This document shows, in pieces, positions 19,984 through 34,271 of a stretch of 64,000 nucleotides of DNA. The DNA is from Phocoena phocoena (Eukaryota; Chordata; Mammalia; Artiodactyla; Phocoenidae). How positions within the stretch are numbered: the stretch's first letter is position 1; each line of letters begins with the position of its first letter. A program made the translations under genes and the position numbers. The notes below the pieces were generated by a model. The model was not told the DNA's origin. It saw only the letters and a program-made list of their open reading frames with translations, and did no database searches. The stretch is from NCBI RefSeq assembly GCF_963924675.1, contig NW_027077451.1, positions 434,001-498,000 on the forward strand, in the 5' to 3' direction.

Positions 19984-21730
19984 GTAAATATCCTAGAAAG
20001 CAAAAAATGGATAAAGAAGTTGTGGCACGTACATGCAATGCAATATCACTCAGCAATGAAATCTGTGTCATCAGGCCCGTAGCGGCATAGTGAGTGGATG
20101 CAGGTACGGTGATTCTACGTGAACTACGTCACACAGAAAAAGAAACATCATAAGATATCACTAATACACGGAATGTAAACTTGACTACACATGAACTGAA
20201 TTACAAAAAAGAACAGGGTCTCAAATTTAGAAAACCAACTAGTTCTTGCTTATGGGGAAAGGTGCCTTGGGGTGCTGCATAAAACCAGAGACTGAAATTA
20301 GCACAGATAACTTTCCATAAGCCAAATATGTAATAGACAAGACCTACTCCTTGCTCAACGAAATGGACCCAACACCACATATTCAACGCCTAGGAATATA
20401 CCTGACTAGGAAGAATCTTAAAACCCATGGATATATATGTCTCCGTAAGAGAATCAAGCGTGTGTACAGCCGCCGAAACACAGCAGTGAAAATCCGATAA
20501 ATCCCATTATCAAAATAAATTTCGAAAACAAAACACAAAGACAGTGAATTAGAGAGCAATTCTTAAATAATTCACTCAGGGCATGTGATGCAACCGGGAT
20601 TTACCACATCTACACCCAGAGCTGGTTGAGACATAAGGCTGGACACTTCAGGCTGATAGCATTGGTGAGTTTCGGTGAGCAAATGTGGACCCTTTGAAGT
20701 CATACTGCATGGTACCCATTCCATGGGTCCCAACTCTCCAGGTTCAAGGGATTCTTCCTCCAGCTAAAACATGCATGGGTAACCCAGTGTATCGTCCACC
20801 GTGTGATTGGGAAACGATTTAAAATGCATCTCAGTTTTCGTATCCTGGTCCTCGGGTTCACCATTCCATATGCTTTACTAACACTCTCCCCGCTTGGAGA
20901 GTCAGTGCCTTTAACCTCCTGTTTGGCACAGCTTGCAATTTCTGTGCAAGATGAACAGGAATAGGGAGAACCAATGAGAGACTAGCTGTAGGTGTCTGCA
21001 CCGGCAAATGTAACGCTCATTGCCGACCAGGAAGAGGAATTAAACAAAGGCTCAGCGTGCCCTGCCGAAAACAGATTAGGGCCTGAAGCAAGCCTGCGGT
21101 TTTGTGCCCAGCTCACAAGAAAGCGAGTTGAAGAAAGGAGCTCAGGGGCACTGTAATTCACAAACCTGCAGAGTTATAAATGACAGGTATCCTCCAAAAA
21201 TAAATTGAAGTAAGCCTGCGAAGGGGACTGGAAAGCGGGGCAGAATTTCAGGAAAACGATTGCAGGGGGTAGACTGGAATTGCCCTGAAAGCATAGGAAA
21301 AGAGGCACAACGTCGACAATGATGCACTTTGCCAAAAAGGGCGTATGCGTTTTTTCCTGAATATATTCAGGAAAAAACGCATACGCAGTTTTTGGTCAAC
21401 CAAGCAAGCCTGTAAAGGAAATCTGCACTACAATGAAGTCTCACTGCCCCCCGGGCAAATGGGCCATCTGAAAAAAGTGTAAAATCCAGAAATGTAGGAC
21501 AGGATATGGAGAACAGGGAGCCTTGTTATGCTGATTGGCAGGATGTAAATTGCCGGCAGCCACCCTGGAGTAGTGTATGGTGTTTCCTGAAACACGTAAG
21601 AAACAGAGCAACACAGCCTATGGCACTTCCACTTATGGTCCTATAGCTTACGGAAATTAAAATCAAAAACAGACAGCAACCCCAATATTTGGAACGGCTC
21701 TGTTCACAAGAAGCTCGTCTACAGTATCAG
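19984..21730 (+). repeat. Satellite monomer m1 (copy 2)
   Basis: Full monomer of 1747 bp. It differs from copy 1 m1 by tgcaccggcaaatg in place of tgcacgggcaaatg near 21,000 and by changed palindrome arms (21328-21399). It is closer to m1 of copy 3. Confidence 0.9.
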
Positions 21731-23474
21731 GTAAATACCCCAGAAAGTAAAAAATGGATAAAGAAGTTGTGGCACGTACGTACAATGCAATATCACTCAG
21801 CAATGAAATCTGTGTCATCAGGCCCGTAGCGGCATAGTGAGTGGATGCAGGTACGGTGATTCTACGTGAACTACGTCACACAGAAAAAGAAACATCATAA
21901 GATATCACTAATACACGGAATGTAAACTTGACTACACATGAACTGAGTTACAAAAGAGAGCAAGGTCTCAAATTAAACAACCAACTAGTGCTTGCTTATG
22001 GGGAAAGGTGCCTTGGGGTGCTGCATAAAACCAGAGACTGAAATTAGCACAGATAACTTTCCATAAGCCAAATATGTAATAGACAAGTCCTACTCCTTGC
22101 TCAACGAAATGGACTCAACACCACATATTCAACGCCTAGGAATATACCTGACTAGGAAGAATCTTAAAACCCATGGATTTATATGTCTCCGTAAGAGAAT
22201 CAAGCGTGTGTACAGCGGCATAAACGCAGCAGTGAAAATCCGATAAATCCCATTATCAAAATAAATTTCAAAAACAAAACACAAAGACAGTGAAATACAG
22301 AGCAATTCTTAAACAATTCACTCAGGGCATGTGATGCAACCGGGATTGACCACATCTACACCCACAGCTGGTTGAGACATAAGGCTGGACACTTCAGGCT
22401 GATAGCATTGGTGAGTTTTGGTGAGCAAATGCAGACCCTTTGAAGTCATACTGCATGGTACCCATTCCATGGGTCCCAACTCTCCAGGTTCAAGGGATTC
22501 TTCCTCCAGCTAAAACATGCATGGGAAACCCAGAGTATCGTCCACCGTGTGATTGGGAAACAATTTAAAATGCATCTCAGTTTTCGTATCCTGGTCCTCG
22601 GGTTCACCATTCCAGATGCTTTACTAACACTCTCCCCGCTTGGAGAGTCAGTGCCTTTAACCTCCTGTTTGGCACAGCTTGCAATTTCTGTGCAAGATGA
22701 ACAGGAATAGGGAGAACCAATGAGAGACTAGCTGTAGGTGTCTGCACGGGCAAATGTAATGCTCATTTCCCACCAGGAAGAGGAATTAACCAAACGCTCA
22801 GCGTGCCCTGCTGGAAAGAGATTAGTGCCTGAAGCAATCCTGCGGTTTTGTGCCCAGCTCACAAGAAAGCGAGTTGAAGAAAGGAGCTCAGGGGCACTGT
22901 AATTCACAAACCTGCAGAGTTATAAATGACAGCTATCCTCCAAAAATATATTGAAGTAAGCCTGCAAAGGGGACTTGAAAGCGGGGCAGAAATTCAGGAA
23001 AACGATTGAAGGGTTAAACTGGAATTGCACTTAAAGAATAGGAAAAGAGGCAGAACGTCGATAATGATGCACTTGTCCAAAAAGTGCGGATGCTTTTTTC
23101 CCTAAATATATTCAGGAAAAAACGCATACGCACTTTTTGGCCAACCAAGAAGCTGGTAAATAAACCTGCACTACAATGAAATCTCAGTGCCCCCCAGGGC
23201 AAAAGGGCCATTTAAAAAAATTGTAAAATCCAGAAACGGAGGACAAGCAATGGAAAACAGGGATCCTTATTATGCTGATGCATATGATGTAAATTGCCGA
23301 CAGCCATTCTGGAGAAGTGTTATGTGTTTCCTGAAACACGTAAGAAACAAAGCAACACAGCCTATGGCACTTCCACTTATGGTCCTACAGCTTAGGGAAA
23401 TTAAAATCAAAAACACCCAGCCACCTCAAAGTTTGGGACCTCTCTGTTCACAAGAACCTCGTTTACAGTACCAG
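21731..23474 (+). repeat. Satellite monomer m2 (copy 2)
   Basis: Full monomer of 1744 bp, matching m2 of copy 1 almost base for base from ~22,200 onward, including the diverged palindrome (23073-23144). Confidence 0.9.
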
Positions 23475-25528
23475 GTAAATATCTCAGAGAGCAAACAATG
23501 GATAAAGAAGTTGTGGTACGTACGTACAATGGAATATCACTCAGCAATGAAATCTGTGTCATCAGGCCCGTAGTGGCATAGTGAGTGGATACAGGTATGG
23601 TGATTCTACGTGAAATAAGTCACACATAAAAAGAAACATCATAAAATATCACTAATACACAGTATGTAAACTTGACTACACATGAACTGAATTACAAAAC
23701 AGAACAGTCTCAAATTTAGAAAACCAACTTGTGCTTTCTTATGGAGAAAGGTGCGTTGGAGTGCTGCATAAAACCAGAGACTGAAATTAGCACAGATACC
23801 GTTCCATAAGCCAAATATGTAATAGACAAGACCTACTCCTTGCTCAACGAAATGGACTCAACACCACATATTCAACGCCTAGGAATATACCTGACTAGGA
23901 AGAATCTTAAAACCCGTGGATATTTATGTCTCCGTAAGAGAATCAAGAGTGTGTACAGCGGCATTAACGCAGCAGTGAAAATCCGATAAATCCCAGTGTC
24001 AAAAAAAATTTCAAAAACAAAACACAATGACAGTGAAATAGAGAGCAATTCTTAAATAACTCACACAGGGCATGTGATGCAACCTGGTTTACCACATCTA
24101 CACCCAGAGCTGGGTGAGAGATAAGGCTTGACCCTTTGGGCTGATAGCATTGGTGAGGTTCAGTGAGCAAATGCAGACCCTTTGATGTCATACTGCCTGG
24201 TACCCATTCCATGGTTCCCAACTCTCCAGGTTCAAGGGATTCTTCCTTCTGCTAAAATTTGCATGGGAAACCCAGAGTATGCTCCACCGTGTGACTGGGA
24301 AACCTTTTTACATGCATGTCTGTTTTCGTCCCCTGGTACTCAGGTTCACCATTCCAGACCCTTTTCTTACACTCTCCCCATTTGGAGAGTCAGTGCCTTT
24401 AACCTCCTGTTTGGCACTGTTTGCAATTTCTGCGCAAGATGAACAGGAATAAGGAGAACCAATGGGAGACTATCTGTAGGTGTGTGCACGGGCAAATATT
24501 TTTTTTAACATCTTTATTGGGGTATAATTGCTTTACAATGGTGTGTTAGTTTTTGCTTTATAACAAAGTGAATCAGCTATACATATACATATGCTCCCTG
24601 TGTCTTCCCTCTTGTGTCTCCCTCCCTCCCTCTCTCCCCCTTCCACCCCTCCAGGCTGTCCCAACGCCCCGAGCTAATATCCCTGTGCCTTGCGGCTGCT
24701 TCCCCCTTGCTATCTACCTTACTACATTTGTTAGTGTGTATATGTCCATGACTCTCTCTCGCCCTGTCAAAACTCACCATTCCCCCTCCCCATATCCTCA
24801 ATTCCGTTCTCCAGTAGGTCTGCGCCTCTATTCCTGTCTTATCCCTAGGTTCTTCATGACATTTTTTTCCTTTAAATTCCATATATATGTGTTAGCATAC
24901 GCTATTTGTCTTTTTCTTTCTGACTTACTTCACTCTGTATGACAGACTCTAGGTCTATCCATCTCATTACAAATAACTCAGTTTCATTTCTTTTTAAGGC
25001 TGAGTAATATTCCATTGTGTATATGTGCCACATCTTCTTTATCCATTCGTCCGATGATGGGCGCTTAGGTTCTTTCCATCTCCGGGCTATTGTAAATAGA
25101 GCTGCAATGAACATTTTGGTACATGACTCTTTTTGAATTTTGGTTTCCTCAGGGTATATGCCCAGTATGCACGGGCAATTTTAACACTCATTTCCCAACA
25201 GGAAAAGGAATTAACCAAAGGCTCAGCATGCCGTGCTGGAACAAGATTAGGGCCTGAAGCAATCCTGCGGTTTTGTGGCCAGCTCACAAGAAAGCGAGTT
25301 GAGGAAAGGAGCTCAGGGGCACTGTCATTCACATACCTGCAGACTTATAAATGACAGAAATCGTACAAAAATATATTGAATTAAGGCTGCGAAGAGGACT
25401 TGAAAGTGGGGCAGAATTGCTGGAATCCGATTTCAGGAGGTAGACGTGAATTGCTCTGAAAGCATAAGAGAAGTGGCAGAACCTCGTCAATGAAGCACTT
25501 GGCCAAAAAGGGCATATGCATTTTTTCC
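23475..25528 (+). repeat. Satellite monomer m3, left part (copy 2)
   Basis: Same L1 interruption and same cut in the palindrome arm as copy 1. The minisatellite follows at 25529. Confidence 0.88.
24496..25167 (-). mobile_element. L1a fragment (copy 2)
   Basis: Same fragment as in copy 1, with target-site duplications at 24485-24495 and 25168-25178. It contains the ORF2 remnant at 24902-25114 (minus). Confidence 0.92.
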
Positions 25529-28500
25529 AGGGCCATCATTCACGGGAGTAGGAGGCTCCCAGCATGCTCCAGTGGCCAACAGAGGGCCCACGTCGCCAAG
25601 GCGATGTGAGCTAGCCAGGCAGGAGTGACCTGACATCAGAGGGCCCACCTCACAGAATGGTAGGGAACCCAGCCAGGATCAGACTCTCCCCAGAGGGCCC
25701 ACATCACCAAGGTGATGGGAACCAGGCAGGAGTGTCCTCACACCCGTGGGGCCACATCATCAAAAGTTGAGGTACCCAGCACATGTGGCCTCAAACCAGA
25801 GGACCCACATCACCATGGGTTTCGGAGTGAGGCAGGCAGGATTAACCTCACAACACATGTCCCATTGTATACAAAAGGTGTGGAAACCAGCAGTTGGATC
25901 TTCCTAGCAGGCGGCCCAGAGCACTGAGGCTATGAGATCCAGGCCGGCATGAACTCACAACAGAGGGCCCTCATTGTGATTCTGTAAGCAACCCAGCCGT
26001 TGTGACCTCAGAGCAGAAGGCCCACATCCCCATGGGGGAGGGAAACAAGCAGGAGTGTCATCGCAAGAGTGGGCACACATGAAAAAATGTGGGGAGCCCA
26101 GCAATTAGTGCCTGATGCCAGAGGGCCCTCATCACCGAGGGGCGGTGGCTCCCAGCCAGCTCCGACTGCTACCAGAGGGGCGACGTCGCCAATGCAGAGT
26201 GCGACAACCAGGCAGGAGTGACCTCAGAGCAGAGGGTCAACCTCACAGAAGTGTGAAGAACTAAAGAGGATCAGATTCTCACCAGAGGGCCCACATCACC
26301 AAGGGAATGGGAACCAGGCAGGAGTGTCCTCACACTAGTGGGGCCACATCACCGAAAAGTGAGGGACCCAGCACACGTGGCCTCAAACCAGAGGACACAC
26401 ATCACAAGGGAGCTGGGATTGAGGCAGGCAGGAGGAGCCTCAAAACAGAGGGACCATAGAATTAAAGAGGTGAAGAATCCCAGAGTTGGAACCTCCCAGC
26501 AGGCGGCCAGGAGCAGCGAGACTATGGGATCCAGGCCGGAGTGATCTCACACCAGAGGGCCGTCATCATGAAACTGTGAGCAACCTAGGCGTTGGGATCT
26601 CAGAGCAGAAGGCCCACATTCCCATGGGGTTGGGAACCTGTCAGAAGTGTACTCGCACCACAGGGCACACATCAGAGAATTTAGGGAACCCAGGAGTTAG
26701 GGCCTGACGCCAGAGGGCCCTCATTACCAAGGGGAGGAGACTCCAATCAGGCACCAACACCCAACTGAGGTCCCACGTCGCCAAGGTGACGTGTGACAGC
26801 CAGGTAGGAGTGACCTCACCGCAGAGGGCCTACCTCACAGAAGGGTGAGGAACACAGCCAGGATAAGACTCTCACCAGAGGGCCCACATCACCAAGGTGA
26901 TCAGAACCAGGCAGGAGAGTCTTCACACCAGTGTGGCCACATCATAGAAAGGTGAGGAACCCAGCACATGTGGCCTAAACCAGAAGACCCACATCTCCAA
27001 GGGGCTCGGAATGAGGCAGGCAGGAGTAGCCTCACAACACAGGGCCCATAGAATAAAAAAGCTGAGGAATCCAGCAATGGGAACCTCCCAGCAGGCGGCC
27101 AAGAGCACCAAGTCTATGCGATTCAGGCCGCAGTAAACTCACAGCAGAGGGTCCACATCATGAAACTGTGAGCAACCCAGCCATTTGGACCTCAGAGCAG
27201 AAGGTCCACATCCCCAAGGTGTTGGGAGCATGGCAGGAGTGTCCTCGCACCACTTAGCACATATCAGAAAATGTGGGTACCCAGCAGTTAGGGCCTGACG
27301 CCAGAGGGCCCTCATCACTGAGGGGAGGAGGCTCCCAGCATGTTCCAACTACCACAAGAGGGCCCACGTTGCCAAGGCGGGGTGTGCCAGCCAGGCAGGA
27401 GTGACCTCACAGCAGACGGCCCACCTCAAAGAAGTGTGAGGAACCCAACCAGGATCAGACTCTCACCAGAGGGCCCATATCACCAAGGGGACGGGAACCA
27501 GGCACGAGTGTCCTCACACCAGTGGGGCCACATCACTAAAAGATGAGGAAACTGGCACATGTGGCCACAAACCAGAGGACCTACATCACCAAGGGGCTGG
27601 GAGTGACACAGGCAGGAGGAGCCTCCCAACACAGGGCCCAAAGAATAAAAAAGGTGAGGAACCCAGCAGTTGGAACTTCCCAGCAGGCGGCCCAGAGTAC
27701 AGAGGCTATGGGATCTAGGAATGAGTGAACTAACACCAGAGAGCTAACATCAGGAAACTGTGAGCAACCCAGTCGTTGGAACCTCAGAGCAGAAGGCCCA
27801 TATCGCCATGGGGATGGGAACATTTCACGAGTGTCCTGGCATCACTGGGCTCACATCAGAAAACCTGGGGAGCCCAGCAGTTAGAGCCTGACGCCAGAGG
27901 GACCTCATCACCGAGGACAGGAGTCTCCAAAAGGATCCAACTGCCACCAGAGGGCCGACGTCACCAAGGCAATGGGAGCAAGCCAGGCAGGAGTTACCTC
28001 AGAGCACAGGGCCCACCTCACAGAACGGTAAGGAACCCAGCCAGGATCAGACTCTCACCAGAGGGGCCACATCACCAAGGGGCTGGGAAACAGGCACGAG
28101 TGTCCTCACACCATTGGGGCCACATCATCGAAAGGTGAGGGACCCAGCACACGTGGCCTCACACCAGAGGACACACATCACAACGGGGCTGGGATTGAGG
28201 CAGGCAGGAGGAGCCTCAAAACAGAGGGCCCATAGAATAAAAAAGGTGAGGAATCCCGCAGTTGGAACCTCCCAGCAGGCGCCCAGGAGCAGCAAGCCTA
28301 TGGGATCTAGGCCGGAATGAACGCACATCAGAGGGCCCTCATCATGAAACTGTGAGCACCCCAGCCGTTGGGACCTCAGAGCAGAAGGCCCAAATTCCCA
28401 TGGGGTTGGGAACCTGACAGGAGTGTACTCGCACCACAGGTCGCACATCTGCAAATTTTGGGAGCCCAGGAGTTAGGGTCTGACGCAAGAGGGCCCTCAT

Positions 28501-30890
28501 TACCGAGGGACGGAGACTCGCAGCAGACACCAACTCCCAACTGAGGGCCCACGTCACCAAGGTGATGTGTGCCAGCCAGGCAGGAGTGACCTCACCGCAG
28601 AGGGCCTACCTCACAGAAGGGTGAGGAAACCAGCCAGGATAAGACTCTCACCAGAGGGCCCACATCACCAAGGGGATCGGAACCAGGCAGGAGGGTCCTC
28701 ACACCAGTGTGGCCACATTATAGAAAGGTGAGGAACCCAGAACATGTGGCCTAAAACAGGGGACCCACATCTCCAAGGGGCTAGGAGTGAGGCAAGCAGG
28801 AGTATCCTCACAAAACAGAGCCCACAGAATAAAAGTTGTGAGGAATCCAGCAGTTGGAACCGGCCAGTAGGCCGCCCAGAGCACAGAGTCTATGGGATCC
28901 AGGCCACAGCAAACTCACAGCAGAGGTCCCACATCATGAAACTGTGAGCAACCCAGCGGATGGGACCTCAGAGCAGAAGGCCCACATCCCTATGGGGATG
29001 GGAACCTGACAGGAGTGTCCTCGGCCCACTTCCACGAATCAGAAAATGTGGGAACCCAGCAGTTAGGACCTGAGGCCAGAGGACCCTCATCACCGAGGGG
29101 AGGAGGCTCCCAGCAGGCTCTAACTGCCACCATAAGGCCGATGTCACCAAGGCGGGGTGTGCCAACCAGGCAGGAGTGACCTCAGAGCAGAAAGCCCACC
29201 TCACAGAAGTGTGAGGAACCCAACAAGGATCAGACTGTCACCAGAGGACCAACATCACCAAGGGAATGGGAACCAGGCAGGAGTGTCCTCACACCAGTGG
29301 GGCTACATCATCATAATTTGAGGGACCCAGCACACGTGGCCTCAAACCTGAGGACACACATCACCAAGGGGCTGGGAGTGAGGCAGGCCAGAGGATCCTC
29401 AAAACAGAGGGACCATAGAATAAAAAAGGTGAGGAATCCCACAGTTGGAACCTCCGGCAGGCAGCCAGGAGCAGCGAGGCTATGGGATCTAGGCAGGAGT
29501 GAACTCACACCAGAGGGCCCTCATCATGAAACTGTGAGCAACACAGCCGTTGGGACCCCAGAGCAGAAGGCTCTCATCCCCATGGGGATGGGAACCTGGC
29601 AGGAGTGTCCTTGCACCACTTAGCACGAATCAGAAAATGTGGGAACCCAGCAGTTAGGGTCTGAGGCCAGAGGGCCCTCATCACTGAGGGGAGGAGGCTC
29701 CCAGCAGGCTCCAACTGCCACCATATGGCCGACGTTGCCAAGGCGGGGTGTGCCAGCCAGGCAGGAGTGAGCTCAGAGCAGAGGGCCCACCTCACAGAAG
29801 GGTGAGGAACCTAAGCAGGATCAGACTCTCACCAGAGGGCCAACATCACCAAGGTGATGGGAACCAGGCAAGAGTGTCCTAACAGCAGTGGGGCCAACAT
29901 CACCAAGGGAATGGGAACCAGGCAAGAGTGTCCTCACACCAGTGTGGCCACATTATAGAAAGGTGAGGAACACAGCACATGTGGCCTCAAACAAGGGGAC
30001 ACACATCACGAAGGGGCTGGGAGTGAGGCATGCAGGAGGAGACGCACAACCGAGGGCCCATAGAATAAAAAAGGTGAGGAATCGAGAAGTTGGAAACTCC
30101 AAGCTGGAGGCCCAGAGCACTGACACTATGGGATACAGGCCAGAGTGAACACACAGCAAAGGGCCCACATCATGAAACTGTGAGCAACCCAGCAGTTGGG
30201 ACCACAGAACAGAAGTCCCACATGCCCATGGGGATGGGAACCTGGCAGGAGTGACTCGCACCACTGGGCACACATCAGAAAATGTGTGGAGCCCAGCACT
30301 TAGGGCCTGACACCAGAAGGCCCTCATCACTGAGGGGAGGAGGCCCCAGCACACTCCAACTGCCACCAGAGGGTCCACATCGCCAAGGCGACGTGCGCCA
30401 GCCAGGCAGGATTGACCTCACAGCAGAGGGCCCACATCATGAAAGTGTGAGCAACCCAGCCGTTAGGACCTCAGAACAGAAGGCCCACACGCTCATGAGG
30501 ATGGGAACCTGGCAGGAGTGCCCTCGTACCACTTAGCACGTATCAGAAAATGTGGGAACCCCGCCATTAGGGTCTGACGCCAGAGGGCCTCATCACCGCG
30601 GGAAGGAGGCTCCCAGCAGGCTCCAACTGCCACCAGGGTGCCGAAGTCAACAAGGCGGGTTGTGCCAGCCAGGCAGGAGTGACCTCAGAGAAGAGGGCTC
30701 ACCTCACGGATGTGTGAGGAACCCAACCAGGATCAGAGTCTCACCAGAGGGCCCACATCACCAAGGGGATGGGAACCAGGCAGGAGTGTCCACACACCAG
30801 TGGGGCCACATCATCAAAAGATGAGGAACCCATCACATATGGCCTCAAACCTGAGGACATACATCACCATGTGGCTGGGAGTGAGGCAGG
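25529..30890 (+). repeat. 54-bp/592-bp minisatellite (copy 2)
   Basis: Same length, same higher-order order and same irregular 17-monomer interval as copy 1, with scattered substitutions. Nothing suggests expansion or contraction between macro-copies. Confidence 0.92.
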
Positions 30891-31623
30891 TATCTGGAGG
30901 GGCACATTTAACTCTAATTTCCCACCAGGAAGAGGAATTAACCAAAGGCTCAGAGTGCCGTGCTGGACCCTGATTATGGCCTGAAGCAAACCTGCAGTTT
31001 TGTGGCCAGCTTACAAGGAAGCGAGTTAAGAAAGGAGCTCAGGGGCACTGTAATTCACAAACCTGCAGAGATAAATGACAGCTATTGGCAAAAATATATC
31101 GAAGTAAGTCTGCAAAGAGGACTTGAAAACGAGGCAGAATTGCAGGAATCATATTTCAAGAGGTAGATTGGAATTGCATTTAAAGCATATGAAAAGCGGC
31201 AGATCTTTGACAGTGATGCACATGGACAAAAAGTGCGTATACATTTTTCCTGAATATATTCAGGAAAAAACGCATATGAACATTTTGGCCAACCAAGCAC
31301 TCCAGCAATGGAAATCCACACTACAATGAAGTCACATTTCCCATTCGTCAAAAAGGCCATCTGAATAAAGTGTAAAAACCAGAAACACAGGACAGGCCAT
31401 GGAGAACAGGGAGCCGTGTTATGCTGATGGGCGGGATGTAAATTGCCAACAGACACTCTGGAGATGTTCATGGTGTATCCTGAAACATCTAAAAAACAAA
31501 GCTACAGAGCCTAGGGCACTTCCACTTTTGGCCCTATAGCTTAGGAAAATTAAAATCAACAAGACACAGCCAACACAAAATTTAGGGCTGCTGTGTTTAC
31601 AAGAACCTCGAGTCCAGTACAAA
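30891..31623 (+). repeat. Satellite monomer m3, right part (copy 2)
   Basis: Counterpart of 10908-11640. The palindrome centre reads gaatatattc here. Confidence 0.85.
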
Positions 31624-32013
31624 TTAAATATCCCAGAAAGAAAAAAATGGATAAAGAAGTTGTGCTACTTACGTACAACGGAATATCACTCAGCAGTGAA
31701 ATCAATGTCATCAGACCTGTAGCAGCAAATTGAGTGGATTTAATTATGATGATTCTAAGAGAAATATATCACACAAAGAAAGATAATTATCATAAGATAT
31801 CACTAATAGAGGGAGTGTAAACTTGGCTACACATAAACTGAATTACAAAACCGAACAGAGTCTCACATTTAGATAAAAACCTTATGCTTGCTTAAGGGGA
31901 AAGTTGAGTTGGGCTGCTGTATAAAAACAGATTGAAATTAGCACACATACCATTCCATAAGCCAAATACGTAATAAACAAGACCTACTCTTTGCTCAACG
32001 AAATAGACTCATC
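31624..32013 (+). repeat. Satellite monomer m4, left part (copy 2)
   Basis: Counterpart of 11641-12030, cut at the same base by L1b. Confidence 0.8.
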
Positions 32014-32747
32014 CATGGTGTATCACCTCACACCTATTAGAATGGGCATCATCAGAAAATCTACAAACAACAAATGCTGGAAACGGTGTGGAGATAAGGA
32101 ATCCTCTTCCACTATTGTTGGGAACGTAAATTGATACAGTCACTGTGGAGAACATTATGGAGTTTCTTATAAAACTAAGAATAGAATTACCATATGATAC
32201 AGCAATCCCTCTACTGGGCATATACCCAGACAAAACCATAAATCAAAAAGAGACATTCACCACAATGTTCATTGCATCACTATTTACACTATCCAGGAAA
32301 TGGAAGCAACCTAAATGCCCACAGACAGACGAATGCATAAAGATGTGGTACATATATAAAATGGAATATTACTAAGCCATAAAAAGGAATGAAATTGGGA
32401 CATTTGTAGAGACGTTGATGGATCTAGAGACTGTCATACAGAGTGAAGTAAGTCAGAAAGAGAAAAACAAATCTTGTATATTAATGCATATATGTGGAAC
32501 CTAGAAAAATTGTACAGATGAACCGTTTTGCAAGGCAGAAATAGAGCAATACATGTATACAACAAACGTATGGACAACAAGGGGGGAAAGCTGTTGGGGA
32601 TGGTAGTAGGAGGAGTTGAGATATTGGGATTGGTATGTATACATTTATATGTATAAAGTAGATAACCAAAAACAACCTGCTGTATAAAAATATAAAATTA
32701 AATTCAAAATAAAAAAATAAATTAAAAAAAGTAAAACAGAAAAATAT
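32014..32747 (+). mobile_element. L1b fragment (copy 2)
   Basis: Same as copy 1 with one A fewer in the tail (near 32,720). The ORF2 remnant is at 32145-32375. Confidence 0.9.
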
Positions 32748-34267
32748 TCTTCCCTTCACATACATGTATTTATATGAATAAATTATTTCCATGCTTATAT
32801 CTGTAAATACACAAAAGAGGAATAAAATCTACCTTGAACCAAAAACGAAAAAAAGATAAAAAAGAACAGAACCCACCAGTTACACAGAGGAAAACCGTTT
32901 CAGGGCACTTGCTCCAATTGCAAACAATTCTGAAGTTGGTCAGTGGTGGGGAATCATCTCCCATTCAGCCAGCATGCTCCTCGCAACAAGCGTCCTCACT
33001 GCAAAGCTGGTGGACCGTGCCGAGGTATCTGTGAGTAAACGTGGGCCGAGCCCCAGGCCAGCTGCTGCTGAAGTGTTCCCACCCTTCCAAGGCTAAACAC
33101 CTGAATATGTACAAGGACTTGAAAACCTAGAGGAAGGGCCATGGAGCCACATGAGGGACAGCATGCCAGCCGACTTGGTGCCTGCAGGCCAGCCAGGATG
33201 GTCCTGGCCCTGGGTGCTCTTCTGGAAGCTCTCCATTTCCCTGCCTGAGATACCCCTGCTGTCCCGGCCCCCACTGCTTTCTTCCTTCCTCACCTGTGCC
33301 CAGGGAGAAATTCCAGCGGCAGGTGTGGGTGACACATCCTCTTCTTTAGCAGGTAGCATCTTGGCAACTGCTGCAGAAAGTCCAGCAGAGCCCCACTCAC
33401 ACTGGGACACCCACAAAGCCGTGGCCTCTCACTCCCTCCCACCAGCCCAGCCCCGAGACTGCTGACAGGGCAGAGAAAATGGCGTCAGGCACAGCTGCAG
33501 GGGCTCTTGCTGCCTGGAGCGGTGTTTATATTGATCTCAACCCAGGCACACCTGGGGAGGGCTGGCCGGCACGGTCAGGCTTCCCAAGCCAGCCAATAAT
33601 CACCCCTCAGGGGCTCACAGTTGCTGAAAATGGAACTTGCTGAATTGGCCAGGTCCAAGGAACAGGTGTGGGCTCCTGAGAGTCAGGATAGACAAGGGGC
33701 TGCAGCTCTGGCTTGTTTTCTAATTATATTATCTGGCCCATGAGTGGGAGACAACTTCAAGAAAACCCTCTCCTAATGAGAGGAACCCAGGAGTCAGGGA
33801 GAGGAGGGGTGGGTGGTGGTTGGAGACAGAGGCCTGGTGCCCCAGGTGCAGTGGAAGTCTCTGGAAGACCAGGTGGAGGAGGCCGCACAGAGTGATGCCC
33901 AGGGTCACAGACCTGTCAGAGCTGCTGTTTGTTAGTTCAAGTCCTGCTCTGAGGTGCTCTGTGTCAGATCTGAGCGACAGGTGAGCTGGGAGTGCTCTGC
34001 AATGAGGGCTATGTGCACGGTTCCTGTGTGCCCAGCCCTGCCAAGGTACCTGCAAGGGTAGCTCTGTATCCTGGGAGGGGCCTGACCACGGGAGCCCCAT
34101 GGACTGCAGAGGACCTGCCCAGGGAATCCCATATCCTGGGAGGGGCCTGAACACGAGAGCCCCGTGGGCTGGGGTGGGGGTAGGGTACCTGCCCAGGTGA
34201 GCTCCATATCCTGGGATTGGCCTGACCTCGAGAGCCCCATGGGCTGCTGGAGTCCTGGTAAAGGATG
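32748..34267. other. Single-copy-like GC-rich segment (copy 2)
   Basis: Counterpart of 12766-14285 with a handful of substitutions. No recognised gene. Confidence 0.6.
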
Positions 34268-34271
34268 TCAG